The notes beneath the pieces are model-generated. The model was not told the origin of the DNA. It was given only the letters and a program-made list of their open reading frames with translations, and did not search any database. This document shows, one piece after another, positions 16,091-24,640 of a stretch of 64,000 nt of DNA (the first letter of the stretch is position 1; each line of letters opens with the position of its first letter). Source of the DNA: Labrys sedimenti. Lineage in GTDB: Bacteria; Pseudomonadota; Alphaproteobacteria; Rhizobiales; Labraceae. Both the position numbers and the translations under genes were made by a program. The stretch spans positions 186,001 through 250,000 of the forward strand of contig NZ_JAXOUF010000004.1 of assembly GCF_034424805.1 (NCBI RefSeq), read 5' to 3'.

Positions 16091-17866
16091 ATGAAAATGA
16101 CCACCGAAGAAGCCTTCGTCAAAGTCCTCCAGATGCATGGCATCGAGCATGCCTTCGGCATCATCGGCTCAGCCATGATGCCGGTGTCGGACCTGTTCCC
16201 CAAGGCCGGCGTCAAGTTCTGGGACTGCGCCCACGAGACCAATGCCGGCATGATGGCCGACGGCTTCAGCCGCGCCACCGGCACCATGGCCATGGCGATC
16301 GGCCAGAACGGGCCCGGCGTCACCGGCTTCATCACCGCCATGAAGACGGCCTATTGGAACCACACGCCCCTGCTGATGGTCACCCCGCAAGCGGCCAACA
16401 AGACCATCGGCCAGGGCGGCTTCCAGGAAGTCGACCAGATGGCGATGTTCGAGGAGATGGTGTGCTACCAGGAAGAGGTGCGCGATCCCTCGCGCATTCC
16501 CGAAGTGCTGAACCGGGTGATCGAGAAGGCCTGGCGCGGCTGCGCTCCGGCGCAGATCAACATTCCGCGTGACTTCTGGACCCAGGTCATCGACGTCGAC
16601 CTGCCGGCGATCGTGCGCTTCGAGCGCCCGGCCGGCGGGCCGCAGGCGATTACCCAGGCCGCCAAGCTGCTGTCCGAGGCGAAATTCCCGGTCATCCTCA
16701 ACGGTGCCGGCGTCGTCATCGGCAACGCCATCGGCGAGTCCATGGCCCTGGCCGAACGGCTCGATGCACCGGTGTGCTGCGGCTATCAGCACAATGACGC
16801 CTTTCCCGGCAGCCATCGCCTCGCGGTAGGGCCGCTCGGCTATAACGGCTCCAAGGCTGCGATGGAGCTGATCGCCAAGGCCGACGTGGTGCTGGCGCTC
16901 GGCACCCGCCTCAACCCGTTCTCCACCCTGCCGGGCTACGGCATCGACTATTGGCCCAAGCAGGCTTCGATCATCCAGGTCGACATCAACGCCGACCGCA
17001 TCGGCCTCACCAAGAAGGTCACCGTCGGCATCTGCGGCGACGCCAGGCAAGTGGCGGGCCAGATCCTGGCGCAATTGTCGCCGGTGGCCGGCGACACCGG
17101 CCGGAAGGAGCGCGTCGCCACCATCCACCAGACCCGCTCGGCCTGGCTGCAGCAACTCTCCTCGATGGACCACGAGGACGACGACCCGGGCACGGAGTGG
17201 AATGACGGGGCCCGCCGGCGCGAGCCGAACCGCATGTCGCCGCGCCAGGCTTGGCGCGCCATCCAGGCGGCGCTGCCGAAGGAGGCGATCATCTCCACCG
17301 ATATCGGCAACAATTGCGCGATCGGCAACGCCTATCCGAGCTTCGAGCAGGGTCGCAAATATCTGGCGCCCGGCATGTTCGGACCCTGCGGCTATGGCTT
17401 CCCGTCCATCGTCGGCGCCAAGATCGGCTGCCCCGACACGCCGGTGGTGGGCTTTGCCGGCGACGGCGCCTTCGGCATCTCGATGAACGAAATGGGCGCG
17501 ATCGGCCGCGAAGGCTGGCCGGCCATCACCATGGTGATCTTCCGCAACTACCAGTGGGGCGCGGAAAAGCGCAACACCACGCTGTGGTACGCCAACAACT
17601 TCGTCGGCACCGAGCTCAACCCCAATCTCAGCTATGCCAAGGTGGCCGAGGGCTGCGGGCTCAAGGGCGTCAGCGTCGACACGCCGGCCGGCCTGACCGA
17701 GGCCCTCGCCAGGGCGCTCGACGACCAGGCCAGGGGCGTGACCACCTTCGTCGAGGTCGTGCTCAACCAGGAACTGGGCGAGCCCTTCCGCCGCGACGCC
17801 ATGAAGAAGCCCGTGCCGGTGGCCGGCATCGATCGCGCCGACATGCGTCCGCAACAGCACACCTGA
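16091..17866 (+). CDS. xsc: Sulfoacetaldehyde acetyltransferase
   Basis: 591 residues, the normal Xsc length. A thiamine diphosphate enzyme that converts sulfoacetaldehyde and phosphate to acetyl phosphate and sulfite, cleaving the C-S bond. The TPP-activating glutamate lies in CAHETNAGMMADGFSRATG. The central domain is at about 190-330. The TPP-binding motif GDGAFGISMNEMG..FRN is at about 458-485. GIIGSAMMPVSDLFP at the N-terminus and IGNNCAIGNAYPSFEQ are characteristic of Xsc and separate it from acetolactate synthases. It is followed by the exporter and pta, which removes its product acetyl phosphate. Confidence 0.96.
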   Translation: MKMTTEEAFVKVLQMHGIEHAFGIIGSAMMPVSDLFPKAGVKFWDCAHETNAGMMADGFSRATGTMAMAIGQNGPGVTGFITAMKTAYWNHTPLLMVTPQAANKTIGQGGFQEVDQMAMFEEMVCYQEEVRDPSRIPEVLNRVIEKAWRGCAPAQINIPRDFWTQVIDVDLPAIVRFERPAGGPQAITQAAKLLSEAKFPVILNGAGVVIGNAIGESMALAERLDAPVCCGYQHNDAFPGSHRLAVGPLGYNGSKAAMELIAKADVVLALGTRLNPFSTLPGYGIDYWPKQASIIQVDINADRIGLTKKVTVGICGDARQVAGQILAQLSPVAGDTGRKERVATIHQTRSAWLQQLSSMDHEDDDPGTEWNDGARRREPNRMSPRQAWRAIQAALPKEAIISTDIGNNCAIGNAYPSFEQGRKYLAPGMFGPCGYGFPSIVGAKIGCPDTPVVGFAGDGAFGISMNEMGAIGREGWPAITMVIFRNYQWGAEKRNTTLWYANNFVGTELNPNLSYAKVAEGCGLKGVSVDTPAGLTEALARALDDQARGVTTFVEVVLNQELGEPFRRDAMKKPVPVAGIDRADMRPQQHT

Positions 17867-17935
17867 TCGACCAGGCCTGCCTCCCCTTGGGGGCAGGCCG
17901 TTCTCCTGCCGTATGCCACCACAGGAAACGCGCCC

Positions 17936-18973
17936 ATGGCGACCTCAGCCGTAACGCCGAGCCGGTTCGGAGGGCTTCCCTCGGCAGCCGCCCGCTATTG
18001 GCCCGGCGTGGCGGTGACCGGCGCCACCGCCATCGCCGCCCAGTTCCTGTCCGACCATTATGGCGCGCCGGCCATGCTGATGGCGCTGCTGCTCGGCATC
18101 GCCCTGCACTTCCTGTCCGAGGAAGGACGCTGCGTCGCCGGTATCGACCTGTGCGCCAAGAAGGTGCTCCGCCTCGGCGTGGCCCTGCTCGGCATGCGCA
18201 TCAGCGTCGACCTGCTGATCGAGCTCGGCGCCGGCACCATCCTCCTGCTGGTCGCGGCCATCGCCGCCACCATCGGTTTCGGGCTGCTCACCGCCAAGCT
18301 GCTCGGGCGCGGCTGGCGGCTGGCGCTGATCACCAGCGGCTCGGTCGCCATCTGCGGTGCTTCGGCGGCCATGGCCATCGCCGCCGTGCTGCCCAAGAAT
18401 GAGTTCTCCGAGCGCAATCTGATCTTCACGGTGCTGTCGGTTACCGTGCTCAGCACCATCGCCATGATCGTCTATCCGATCCTCGCCCATGCGATCGGGC
18501 TGGACGCGCGCGCCACCGGCATCTTCTTCGGCGGCACCATCCATGACGTCGCCCAAGTCGTCGGCGCCGGCTTTTCCGTCTCGCCCGAGGCCGGCGAAGC
18601 GGCCACGCTGGTCAAGCTCATCCGTGTCGCCATGCTTGCGCCGGTGGTGCTGGTCTATTCGCTGGCGACCCGCAACATCGCCGGCCCGGACGATGCTTCC
18701 GGCCGCCCGCCGCTGTTGCCCGGCTTCGTCATCGCCTTCCTGATCCTGGCCGCGATCAATTCGTTCGGCCTGATCCCGAGGGTGGTTGCCGAAGCCGGCT
18801 CGGAGGTCTCGCGCTGGGCCCTGCTGGCCGGCATCGTCTCGGTCGGCATGAAGACGGCGCTGCGCCGGGTGCTCGACGTCGGCGGCGACGCTGTCGCCCT
18901 GATCGTCGCCGAGACCGCCTTCCTCGCCTTCTTCATCCTGGCCGGCATGTATCTCCTGGGGCATGTGTCATGA
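17936..18973 (+). CDS. UPF0324/YeiH-family membrane protein, putative sulfite/sulfate exporter
   Basis: 345 residues with about ten hydrophobic helices. Family blocks GVAVTGATAIAAQFLSDHYGAPAMLMALLLGIALHF, ALLGMRIS, SGSVAICGASAAMAIAAVLP and FFGGTIHDVAQVVGAGFSVS are clear. YeiH/PSE proteins are proposed anion exporters. Between xsc and pta the natural cargo is sulfite released by Xsc, the role that TauZ/TauE (a different family) fills in other organisms. The stop overlaps the pta start by 4 bases (ATGA), so they are coupled. Transport function is inferred from position. Confidence 0.85.
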   Translation: MATSAVTPSRFGGLPSAAARYWPGVAVTGATAIAAQFLSDHYGAPAMLMALLLGIALHFLSEEGRCVAGIDLCAKKVLRLGVALLGMRISVDLLIELGAGTILLLVAAIAATIGFGLLTAKLLGRGWRLALITSGSVAICGASAAMAIAAVLPKNEFSERNLIFTVLSVTVLSTIAMIVYPILAHAIGLDARATGIFFGGTIHDVAQVVGAGFSVSPEAGEAATLVKLIRVAMLAPVVLVYSLATRNIAGPDDASGRPPLLPGFVIAFLILAAINSFGLIPRVVAEAGSEVSRWALLAGIVSVGMKTALRRVLDVGGDAVALIVAETAFLAFFILAGMYLLGHVS

Positions 18974-20013
18974 AACCGCTCGACCGCATCATCGCGGCAG
19001 CCAAGGCTGCTCCCCAACGTATCGTCCTCGCCGAGGGCGAGGATCCGCGCATCGTCGAGGCCGCCTTGCGGGCGAGCCGCGACGGCATTGCCCGCGTCAT
19101 CCTCGTCGGCAGCGCTGGCATCATCGGGCAGCGCCTGCGCGAGGCCGGCGCCACGACCGAAGAGATCCGCATCGAGGATCCGGCAGCCTCGCCGCTCGCC
19201 CCTCGCCTGGCCGCTGCTTTTCACCGGCTGCGCCAGTCCAAGGGCGTCGACGCGCAGGCAGCCGCCGAGGCGCTGCGCTCGCCGCTGACCTTCGCCGCCA
19301 TGATGGTGCGAGAGGGCGAAGCCGACGGCACGGTGGGCGGGGCCGTGGCGACCACCGCCAATACGGTGCGCGCGGCCCTGCAATGCATCGGCCGGGCGCC
19401 CGGCGCCGCCTTGGTCTCCAGCTTCTTCCTGATGATGCTGTGCCAACCCTATCACGTGAAGAAGGGTGCCTTCCTGTTTGCCGATTGCGGCCTCGTCATC
19501 GATCCCGACGCGGCGGAGCTCGCCGACATCGCCCGCGTCTCCGCGCGCTCCTACGAGGCCTTGGCCGGCGTAACGGCCAAGGTGGCGATGCTGTCTTTTT
19601 CCACCGTCGGCAGCGCCTCACATGAACGCGTCTCCAAGGTGGTGGAGGCGACGCGCCTGGCGCAAGCCGCCGACCCCCAGCTTTCCATCGATGGAGAGCT
19701 GCAATTCGACAGCGCCTTCGTGGAAGCCGTGAGCGCAGCCAAGGCGCCGAATTCGCCCCTGCATGGCGCTGCCAACGTCTTCATCTTCCCCAATCTCGAC
19801 TCTTCCAATATTGGCTACAAGATCGCCCAGCGCATCGGCGGGGCGACGGCCATCGGGCCGATCCTGCAGGGGCTGGCCAGGCCCGCCAACGACCTCTCCC
19901 GCGGCTGCAGCGCCGAGGATGCCTACCACATGATCGCGGTCACCACGCTGCAGGCAGTCGATGCGCGGCAGCCGACGGTGGCTGCTCCCTGTGACAGCCA
20001 GCGGCAAGCTTGA
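18970..20013 (+). CDS. pta: Phosphate acetyltransferase
   Basis: 347-residue single-domain PTA_PTB enzyme, without the N-terminal DRTGG/BioD domain of long Pta proteins. It makes acetyl-CoA from the acetyl phosphate produced by Xsc. Conserved blocks: RIVLAEGEDPRIVEAALRA, EGEADGTVGGAVATTANTVRAALQ, FSTVGSASHERVSKVVEAT, DGELQFDSAFVEAV and FPNLDSSNIGYKIAQRIGGATAIGPILQGLARPANDLSRGCS. This is a dedicated catabolic Pta, as is usual beside xsc. It is coupled to the exporter by ATGA. Confidence 0.95.
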   Translation: MKPLDRIIAAAKAAPQRIVLAEGEDPRIVEAALRASRDGIARVILVGSAGIIGQRLREAGATTEEIRIEDPAASPLAPRLAAAFHRLRQSKGVDAQAAAEALRSPLTFAAMMVREGEADGTVGGAVATTANTVRAALQCIGRAPGAALVSSFFLMMLCQPYHVKKGAFLFADCGLVIDPDAAELADIARVSARSYEALAGVTAKVAMLSFSTVGSASHERVSKVVEATRLAQAADPQLSIDGELQFDSAFVEAVSAAKAPNSPLHGAANVFIFPNLDSSNIGYKIAQRIGGATAIGPILQGLARPANDLSRGCSAEDAYHMIAVTTLQAVDARQPTVAAPCDSQRQA

Positions 20014-20127
20014 GGCAAGGGGCAGGAACAAGGCAGCCGGCCTCGCGTTTTTCCGATCAAGTCGACACCCGCATACCTGCGCAAAAGACCGCACGACGCC
20101 ACCAACGGCAACCCCAGGAAGGTGACC

Positions 20128-21339
20128 ATGATCAGCCGACGCAATGTCCTGAAGCTGGGCGGCTCGACCGCCGCCGCCTTGGCTGGCGGATTGATGCTGC
20201 CCCCTCTCGCCCGCGCGGAAGAGACAATCACCCTGCCCTTTGCCAATGGCGGGCGGCCCCTGGTGAAATATCCCGGCAAGCGCCCGCTGATCGGGCTGAC
20301 CGAGCGCCCACCGCAACTCGAAACGCCCTTCCAGGTCTTTGACGAAGGCATCCTCACGCCGAACGATGCCTTCTTCGTACGCTACCATCTCTCCGACATC
20401 CCGCTCGAGATCGATCCGCAGACCTATCGGATCGAGGTCAAGGGACTGGTCAAGACTCCGCTGTCCCTGTCGCTGAACGATCTCAAAGCCTATGAACCTG
20501 TCGAGTTGGTGGCTGCCCTCCAGTGCTCGGGCAACAGCCGCGGCTTCGTCGAACCGCGCGTCGCTGGCGGCCAGCTCGCGAACGGCGCCATGGGCAATGC
20601 CAGGTGGAAGGGCGTTCCCCTCAGGGCCATCCTCGACAAGGCGGGCGTGCAGCCCGGCGCCGTGCAGGTGTCGTTCGGCGGCCTGGACGGCCCGGCCGCA
20701 CCCGATACACCCGATTTCGTCAAGGCCATCGACATCGACCACGCCCGCGATGGCGAGGTGATGCTGGCCTATGCCATGAACGGCGAGGACCTGCCCTGGC
20801 TGAACGGCTTTCCGGTGCGCCTGGTCGTACCCGGCTGGTACGGCACCTACTGGCTCAAGCACCTCAACGAGATCACCGTGCTCGACAAGGTGTTCGACGG
20901 CTTCTGGATGAAGTCCGCCTACCGCATTCCCGACAATGACTGCGCGTGCACCGAGCCCGGCAAGGCGCCGGACAAGACCGTGCCGATCAACCGGTTCAAT
21001 GTGCGCTCCTTCATCACCAGCGTGCTCGACGGCCAGAAGGTGCCGGCCGGCGTCCCGGTAAAGCTGCGTGGCTTCGCCTTCGACGGCGGCTCGGGCATCA
21101 GGCGGGTCTCCGTCTCCACCGACGACGGCGCCACCTGGCAGCCGACGCGTCTCGGGGAGGATCTCGGCAAATATTCCTTCCGGGAATGGACCACCGATAT
21201 CCGGCTCGAAAAAGGCCCGCACGTGCTCAAGGTGCGGGCCACCGGCAATGACGGCAAGACCCAGCCCGACAAGCCGCTGTGGAACCCGGCCGGCTACATG
21301 CGCAACTGCGTGGAAGCCACCAGAGTCACGGCAGCCTGA
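20128..21339 (+). CDS. sorA: Sulfite dehydrogenase, molybdopterin subunit
   Basis: 403 residues. The twin-arginine signal ISRRNVLKLGGSTAAALAGG at 2-21 exports the folded molybdoenzyme. The sulfite-oxidase domain follows with the Mo-ligand cysteine C133 in ALQCSGNSRG, then WKGVPLRAILDKAG and the C-terminal Mo-co dimerisation domain (VPVKLRGFAFDGGSGIRRVSVSTDDGATW..). It oxidises the sulfite from Xsc to sulfate in the periplasm and hands electrons to SorB. ATG 20128 has AGGAAGG 5 bases upstream; the in-frame GTG 20122 overlaps that box. sorB follows after 8 bases. Confidence 0.93.
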   Translation: MISRRNVLKLGGSTAAALAGGLMLPPLARAEETITLPFANGGRPLVKYPGKRPLIGLTERPPQLETPFQVFDEGILTPNDAFFVRYHLSDIPLEIDPQTYRIEVKGLVKTPLSLSLNDLKAYEPVELVAALQCSGNSRGFVEPRVAGGQLANGAMGNARWKGVPLRAILDKAGVQPGAVQVSFGGLDGPAAPDTPDFVKAIDIDHARDGEVMLAYAMNGEDLPWLNGFPVRLVVPGWYGTYWLKHLNEITVLDKVFDGFWMKSAYRIPDNDCACTEPGKAPDKTVPINRFNVRSFITSVLDGQKVPAGVPVKLRGFAFDGGSGIRRVSVSTDDGATWQPTRLGEDLGKYSFREWTTDIRLEKGPHVLKVRATGNDGKTQPDKPLWNPAGYMRNCVEATRVTAA

Positions 21340-21347
21340 GGAGAGCC

Positions 21348-21659
21348 ATGATGAAACGCATCGTCACCACGCCCCTGGCAGCCGCCTTCGCTCTGCTGCC
21401 TGTTTCGCTGGTCCTGGCCCAGCCGCTGACCTACCAGCTTCCCGACGAGGCTTCCAAATTCAGGGACGGGCCGAACCTCGAAATTGCGCAGAACAATTGC
21501 ACCGCCTGTCATTCGGCGGACTATATCCGCACCCAGCCGCCGAAGAAGGGACAGGCCTTCTGGGCTGCCGAAGTCAGCAAGATGATCAAGACCTACAAGG
21601 CGCCGATTGCCGAAACCGACGTGAAGGCGATTGTCGAATATCTTGATTCAACATATTGA
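21348..21659 (+). CDS. sorB: Sulfite dehydrogenase, cytochrome c subunit
   Basis: 103 residues with a Sec signal peptide (MKRIVTTPLAAAFALLPVSLVLA) and one heme c site, C51-T-A-C54-H55. M79 in SKMIKTY is the likely distal ligand. The small size and the position right after sorA fit SorB, the electron acceptor of SorA. ATG 21348 and 21351 are adjacent; GAGGAGAG precedes both. Last gene of the taurine operon. No clear terminator is seen in the 70 bases to the convergent VOC gene. Confidence 0.92.
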   Translation: MMKRIVTTPLAAAFALLPVSLVLAQPLTYQLPDEASKFRDGPNLEIAQNNCTACHSADYIRTQPPKKGQAFWAAEVSKMIKTYKAPIAETDVKAIVEYLDSTY

Positions 21660-21730
21660 CTTGAAAGAATAAAACTTACCCGAAAGACCAATGGTGATTT
21701 CTGCAAATGGCCCTGGGGATGGCGGCACCG

Positions 21731-22210
21731 TCAGCCCCGGCGGGCCGCCTCGATCGCCGCGACGTCGATCTTCCGCATTTCCATCATTGCTTCGAAGGCA
21801 CGTTTTGCTTCCGCGCCACCGGCGGCTATCGCCTCGGTCAACACCCGCGGCGTGATCTGCCAGGAGATGCCCCATCTGTCCTTGCACCAGCCGCACGCGC
21901 TTTCCTGGCCGCCATTGCCGACGATGGCATTCCAGTAGCGGTCCGTCTCCTTCTGGTCGTCCGTGGCGATCTGGAAGGAAAAGGCTTCGCTGTGCTTGAA
22001 CGCGGGTCCGCCATTGAGGCCGAGGCAGGGAATGCCGGCAACGGTGAATTCAACCGTCAGCACATCGCCCTCCTTGCCCGACGGGTAGTCGCCAGGCGCG
22101 CGGTGGACGGCATGTACCGTGCTATCGGGAAAGATCTCGGCATAGAAGCGGGCCGCAGCCTCGGCGTCCTTGTCATACCACACGCAGATCGTATTCTTGG
22201 CGACGGCCAT
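21731..22210 (-). CDS. VOC-superfamily protein (PhnB-like)
   Basis: 159 residues of the glyoxalase/VOC fold: ICVWYDKDAEAAARFYAEIFPDSTV, VLTVEFTVAGIPCLGLNGGPAFKHSEAFSFQIATDDQKETDRYWNAIV, then CGWCKDRWGISWQITPRVL, the block of the PhnB-like '3-demethylubiquinone methyltransferase'-annotated family. No enzymatic role is established for these proteins and the ubiquinone name is doubtful. ATG 22210 has AAAGGACAGG upstream. The longer frame to 22303 has no ribosome binding site. It is convergent with sorB and probably unrelated to taurine. The 238 bases on its other side, to 22448, hold no gene. Confidence 0.8.
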   Translation of the reverse strand: MAVAKNTICVWYDKDAEAAARFYAEIFPDSTVHAVHRAPGDYPSGKEGDVLTVEFTVAGIPCLGLNGGPAFKHSEAFSFQIATDDQKETDRYWNAIVGNGGQESACGWCKDRWGISWQITPRVLTEAIAAGGAEAKRAFEAMMEMRKIDVAAIEAARRG

Positions 22211-22448
22211 TGCCTGTCCTTTCGCGTTCAAGGCCAATGCTGCCCGACTTCTTCGAAATCCGGAGCGGTTTGCAGCCGACCCGAGGCAGCGCTTCTTGAC
22301 CATAGAATGCGTTCAGCCGCTCAACGTTCCACGACAACACCTGAAAAGTCGATGAGTGCGCAGGCCTAAAGGGGAATACAGGAACGCCATGGATCGCGAT
22401 ATTGCCTGAACTGGCAGCGGACGGGACGATCAGGCTTCTGTCCGGGCT

Positions 22449-23429
22449 TCAAGCCTGTGTCGGCTGCCCACCGCCGGCATCAATCGCATGGCAGGCGACG
22501 CGCACATCATCCTCGATCGTCCGCATCTGCGGCCTTTCGCGCTTGCAGATCTCCATGGCCAGCGGGCAGCGCGGATGGAAGGCGCAGCCCGGCGGGGGAT
22601 TGAGCGGGCTCGGCAGGTCGCCGGCCAGGGGAGCCCGGTCTCGGTTGGGATTTTCGATATCGGGGATCGTTTCGAGCAGCAGGCGCGTATAGGGGTGACG
22701 CGGCCTGTCGAACACGGTGTGGCCCGGCCCCTCCTCCACCAGGCGGCCGAGATACATCACGCCGATGCGGTCGGTCAGGAAACGCACCACCGACAGATTA
22801 TGGCTGATGAACAGATAGGTCAGGCCGAGGCGCTGCTGTAGGTCCTTGAGCAGGTTGAGCACCTGCGCCTGGACCGAGACGTCGAGGGCCGAGGTCGGCT
22901 CGTCCAAGAGCAGCAATTCGGCCTCGGCAGCAAGGGCGCGGGCGATGGAGATGCGCTGGCGCTGGCCCCCGGAGAATTCGTGCGGATATTTGGTGCCGTC
23001 GCCAGGCGCCAGCCCGACGGTCGACAGCAGCGCCCCCACCCGGGCACGGCGCTCGCCCCTCGGCAGATGTCGCATCGGCTCGGCGATACTGCGGCCGATG
23101 CGCCAGCGCGGATTGAGGCTGCCGACCGGATCCTGGAACACCATCTGCAATTGCACGGGCTTGCCGCCCTTGCCGGCGAAGTCGATGCGGCCAGTACTCG
23201 GCGCCTCCAGCCCGGCGATCAGGCGGGTGATGGTGGATTTGCCGCAACCGGACTCGCCGACGATCGAGAAGGTGGTGCCCCGCGGGATCGAAAAGCTCAC
23301 GCCGTCGACGGCCCGCACCAGCTTGCGGCCGGCGCGCGTCGCGATGCGCTGCAGGAAGGGGGCGGAGACGTCGAAGACCTTGGAAAGGTCGGTGACCTCG
23401 ACCAGAGCGGCGGCGTTGTCCTGCTTCAT
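22449..23429 (-). CDS. Dpp/Opp-type ABC transporter, second ATP-binding protein (importer 1)
   Basis: 326 residues. Walker A GESGCGKST, signature FSGGQRQR, Walker B LLLLDEPTSALD, switch ISHNLSVV, and the C-terminal oligo_HPY domain with the Fe-S-type cysteines in GCAFHPRCPLAMEIC. FDVSAPFLQRIATRAGRKLVRAVDGVSF is the DppF/OppF-style insert. It powers uptake with the DppD-like ATPase at 28689. ATG 23429 overlaps the amidohydrolase stop by 4 bases. Last gene of a six-gene operon (D-A-B-C-amidohydrolase-F order). Confidence 0.92.
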   Translation of the reverse strand: MKQDNAAALVEVTDLSKVFDVSAPFLQRIATRAGRKLVRAVDGVSFSIPRGTTFSIVGESGCGKSTITRLIAGLEAPSTGRIDFAGKGGKPVQLQMVFQDPVGSLNPRWRIGRSIAEPMRHLPRGERRARVGALLSTVGLAPGDGTKYPHEFSGGQRQRISIARALAAEAELLLLDEPTSALDVSVQAQVLNLLKDLQQRLGLTYLFISHNLSVVRFLTDRIGVMYLGRLVEEGPGHTVFDRPRHPYTRLLLETIPDIENPNRDRAPLAGDLPSPLNPPPGCAFHPRCPLAMEICKRERPQMRTIEDDVRVACHAIDAGGGQPTQA

Positions 23430-24625
23430 GGTGCCCCGCCATCGATCCATTGATTGTCGGCGGCAACCATGAGGCCTCGTTTCACCACGAGAGCGCGCGG
23501 CGGACGATCCACCAGGATCTGCGCCAGGTTCTCGCCCTCGATGAGGACGAGGCTGCCCTCGCAGCCGGCCTCGAGCCCATAGCCTTCCAGGCCGAGCAGG
23601 TCGGCGCCGCGACGCGTGCCCATGTCCAGGGCCCGCAGCAGTTCGGCATCGGTGCGGCAATGGGTGCGATAGGCCAGGAGCCGGCAACGGTCGAGCATGT
23701 CGCCATCGCCATGCGGGTTCCAGGTATCGCGCAGGGAATCCGAGGCGACGGCGCAGCGCACGCCGCGTGCCGCCAGCTCGAACATCGGCGGGAAACCGAT
23801 CTCGCCCGGCACGGCGGAAATAATGCCGATCCCGGCCTCGGCCAGCACGTCGATCATGCGCTGCACCTTGTGCGGCGGGCCATCGCCGAGGCAGAAAGCA
23901 TGGCTTACGACGACGCGCCCCCGCATGCCCAGCGCCCGCGTGCGCTCGGCGATCATGCCCAGTTCGAACAGCCCGAGTTCCCCCGGCTCGTGCAAATGGA
24001 TGTCGATCTTGGCGCCCTTGCGGCTGGCAATGCCGAAGATGGTGTCGAGATGGCCCTTGGGATCGGCATCGATGGTGGCGGGATCGATGCCGCCAATGAC
24101 GGAAGCGCCTTCGTCCAGCGCCGCCTCCATCAGATCCGCCGTGCCGGGGTCGATCATCAGGCCGGTCTGGGGAAAGGCGACGAGTTCGAGGCCGACGGCA
24201 TGCTTCACCTTCTCCCAGGCCTCCAGGACGCCATGGAGATTGTCGAGCTTGTAGCCGGTGGAGATATCGACATGGCTGCGGATATGGGTCGAGCCCATCT
24301 CGACGCAGCGCCGCATCAGATTGCCGGCGCGCTCCGGCACTCCCCAGGGCAGGTCCTTGCGGATGGCGACCTCGTTGTCGATCATCGCCCGGAGCGACGG
24401 CGGCACGTTGATGGAGTGCCAGGGCAGGCCCCACAGGATCTTGTCAAGATGGACATGGGCCTCGACGAAGGGCGCGATGGCGATGGCTCCCTTGCCGTCG
24501 ACCACCGGCACGCCCTCGGGCCGGTTGAGGTCGCGGCCGACTGCGACGATCCGGCCGGCGCGGATCAGGATGTCGGCGCTTTCCCCGGCATCGGGGCGGA
24601 CATTGGCGAGAAAAAGATCGGTCAT
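23426..24625 (-). CDS. Amidohydrolase, cytosine deaminase/AtzC-like
   Basis: 399-residue metal-dependent hydrolase of the CodA-like amidohydrolase group. Metal and catalytic residues are present: H57 and H59 in EAHVHLDK, the HLHE block (KIDIHLHEPGE) matching CodA H214..E217, VVSHAF (His), and the Asp in ASDSLRDTWNPHGDGDM. It should remove an amino group from a cyclic substrate or open a ring in the cytoplasm. Being embedded between dppC and dppF of an importer operon implies that the imported compound or its derivative is the substrate. The true substrate (cytosine, creatinine-like, ammelide-like) cannot be read. Confidence 0.85.
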   Translation of the reverse strand: MTDLFLANVRPDAGESADILIRAGRIVAVGRDLNRPEGVPVVDGKGAIAIAPFVEAHVHLDKILWGLPWHSINVPPSLRAMIDNEVAIRKDLPWGVPERAGNLMRRCVEMGSTHIRSHVDISTGYKLDNLHGVLEAWEKVKHAVGLELVAFPQTGLMIDPGTADLMEAALDEGASVIGGIDPATIDADPKGHLDTIFGIASRKGAKIDIHLHEPGELGLFELGMIAERTRALGMRGRVVVSHAFCLGDGPPHKVQRMIDVLAEAGIGIISAVPGEIGFPPMFELAARGVRCAVASDSLRDTWNPHGDGDMLDRCRLLAYRTHCRTDAELLRALDMGTRRGADLLGLEGYGLEAGCEGSLVLIEGENLAQILVDRPPRALVVKRGLMVAADNQWIDGGAP

Positions 24626-24640
24626 TTCACAACTCGGGCA

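Noticed and set aside
16169..17860. 563-codon open frame antisense to xsc
   Set aside because: His/Asp/Gly-rich composition typical of the complement of GC-rich codons, no domain signature, and a perfect Xsc on the other strand.
22449..24434. Open frame of 661 codons on the minus strand spanning the ATPase and most of the amidohydrolase
   Set aside because: The upstream two thirds are low-complexity Arg/Ala/Gly shadow of the amidohydrolase. The genuine ATPase begins at ATG 23429 and the amidohydrolase is in another frame with full family motifs.
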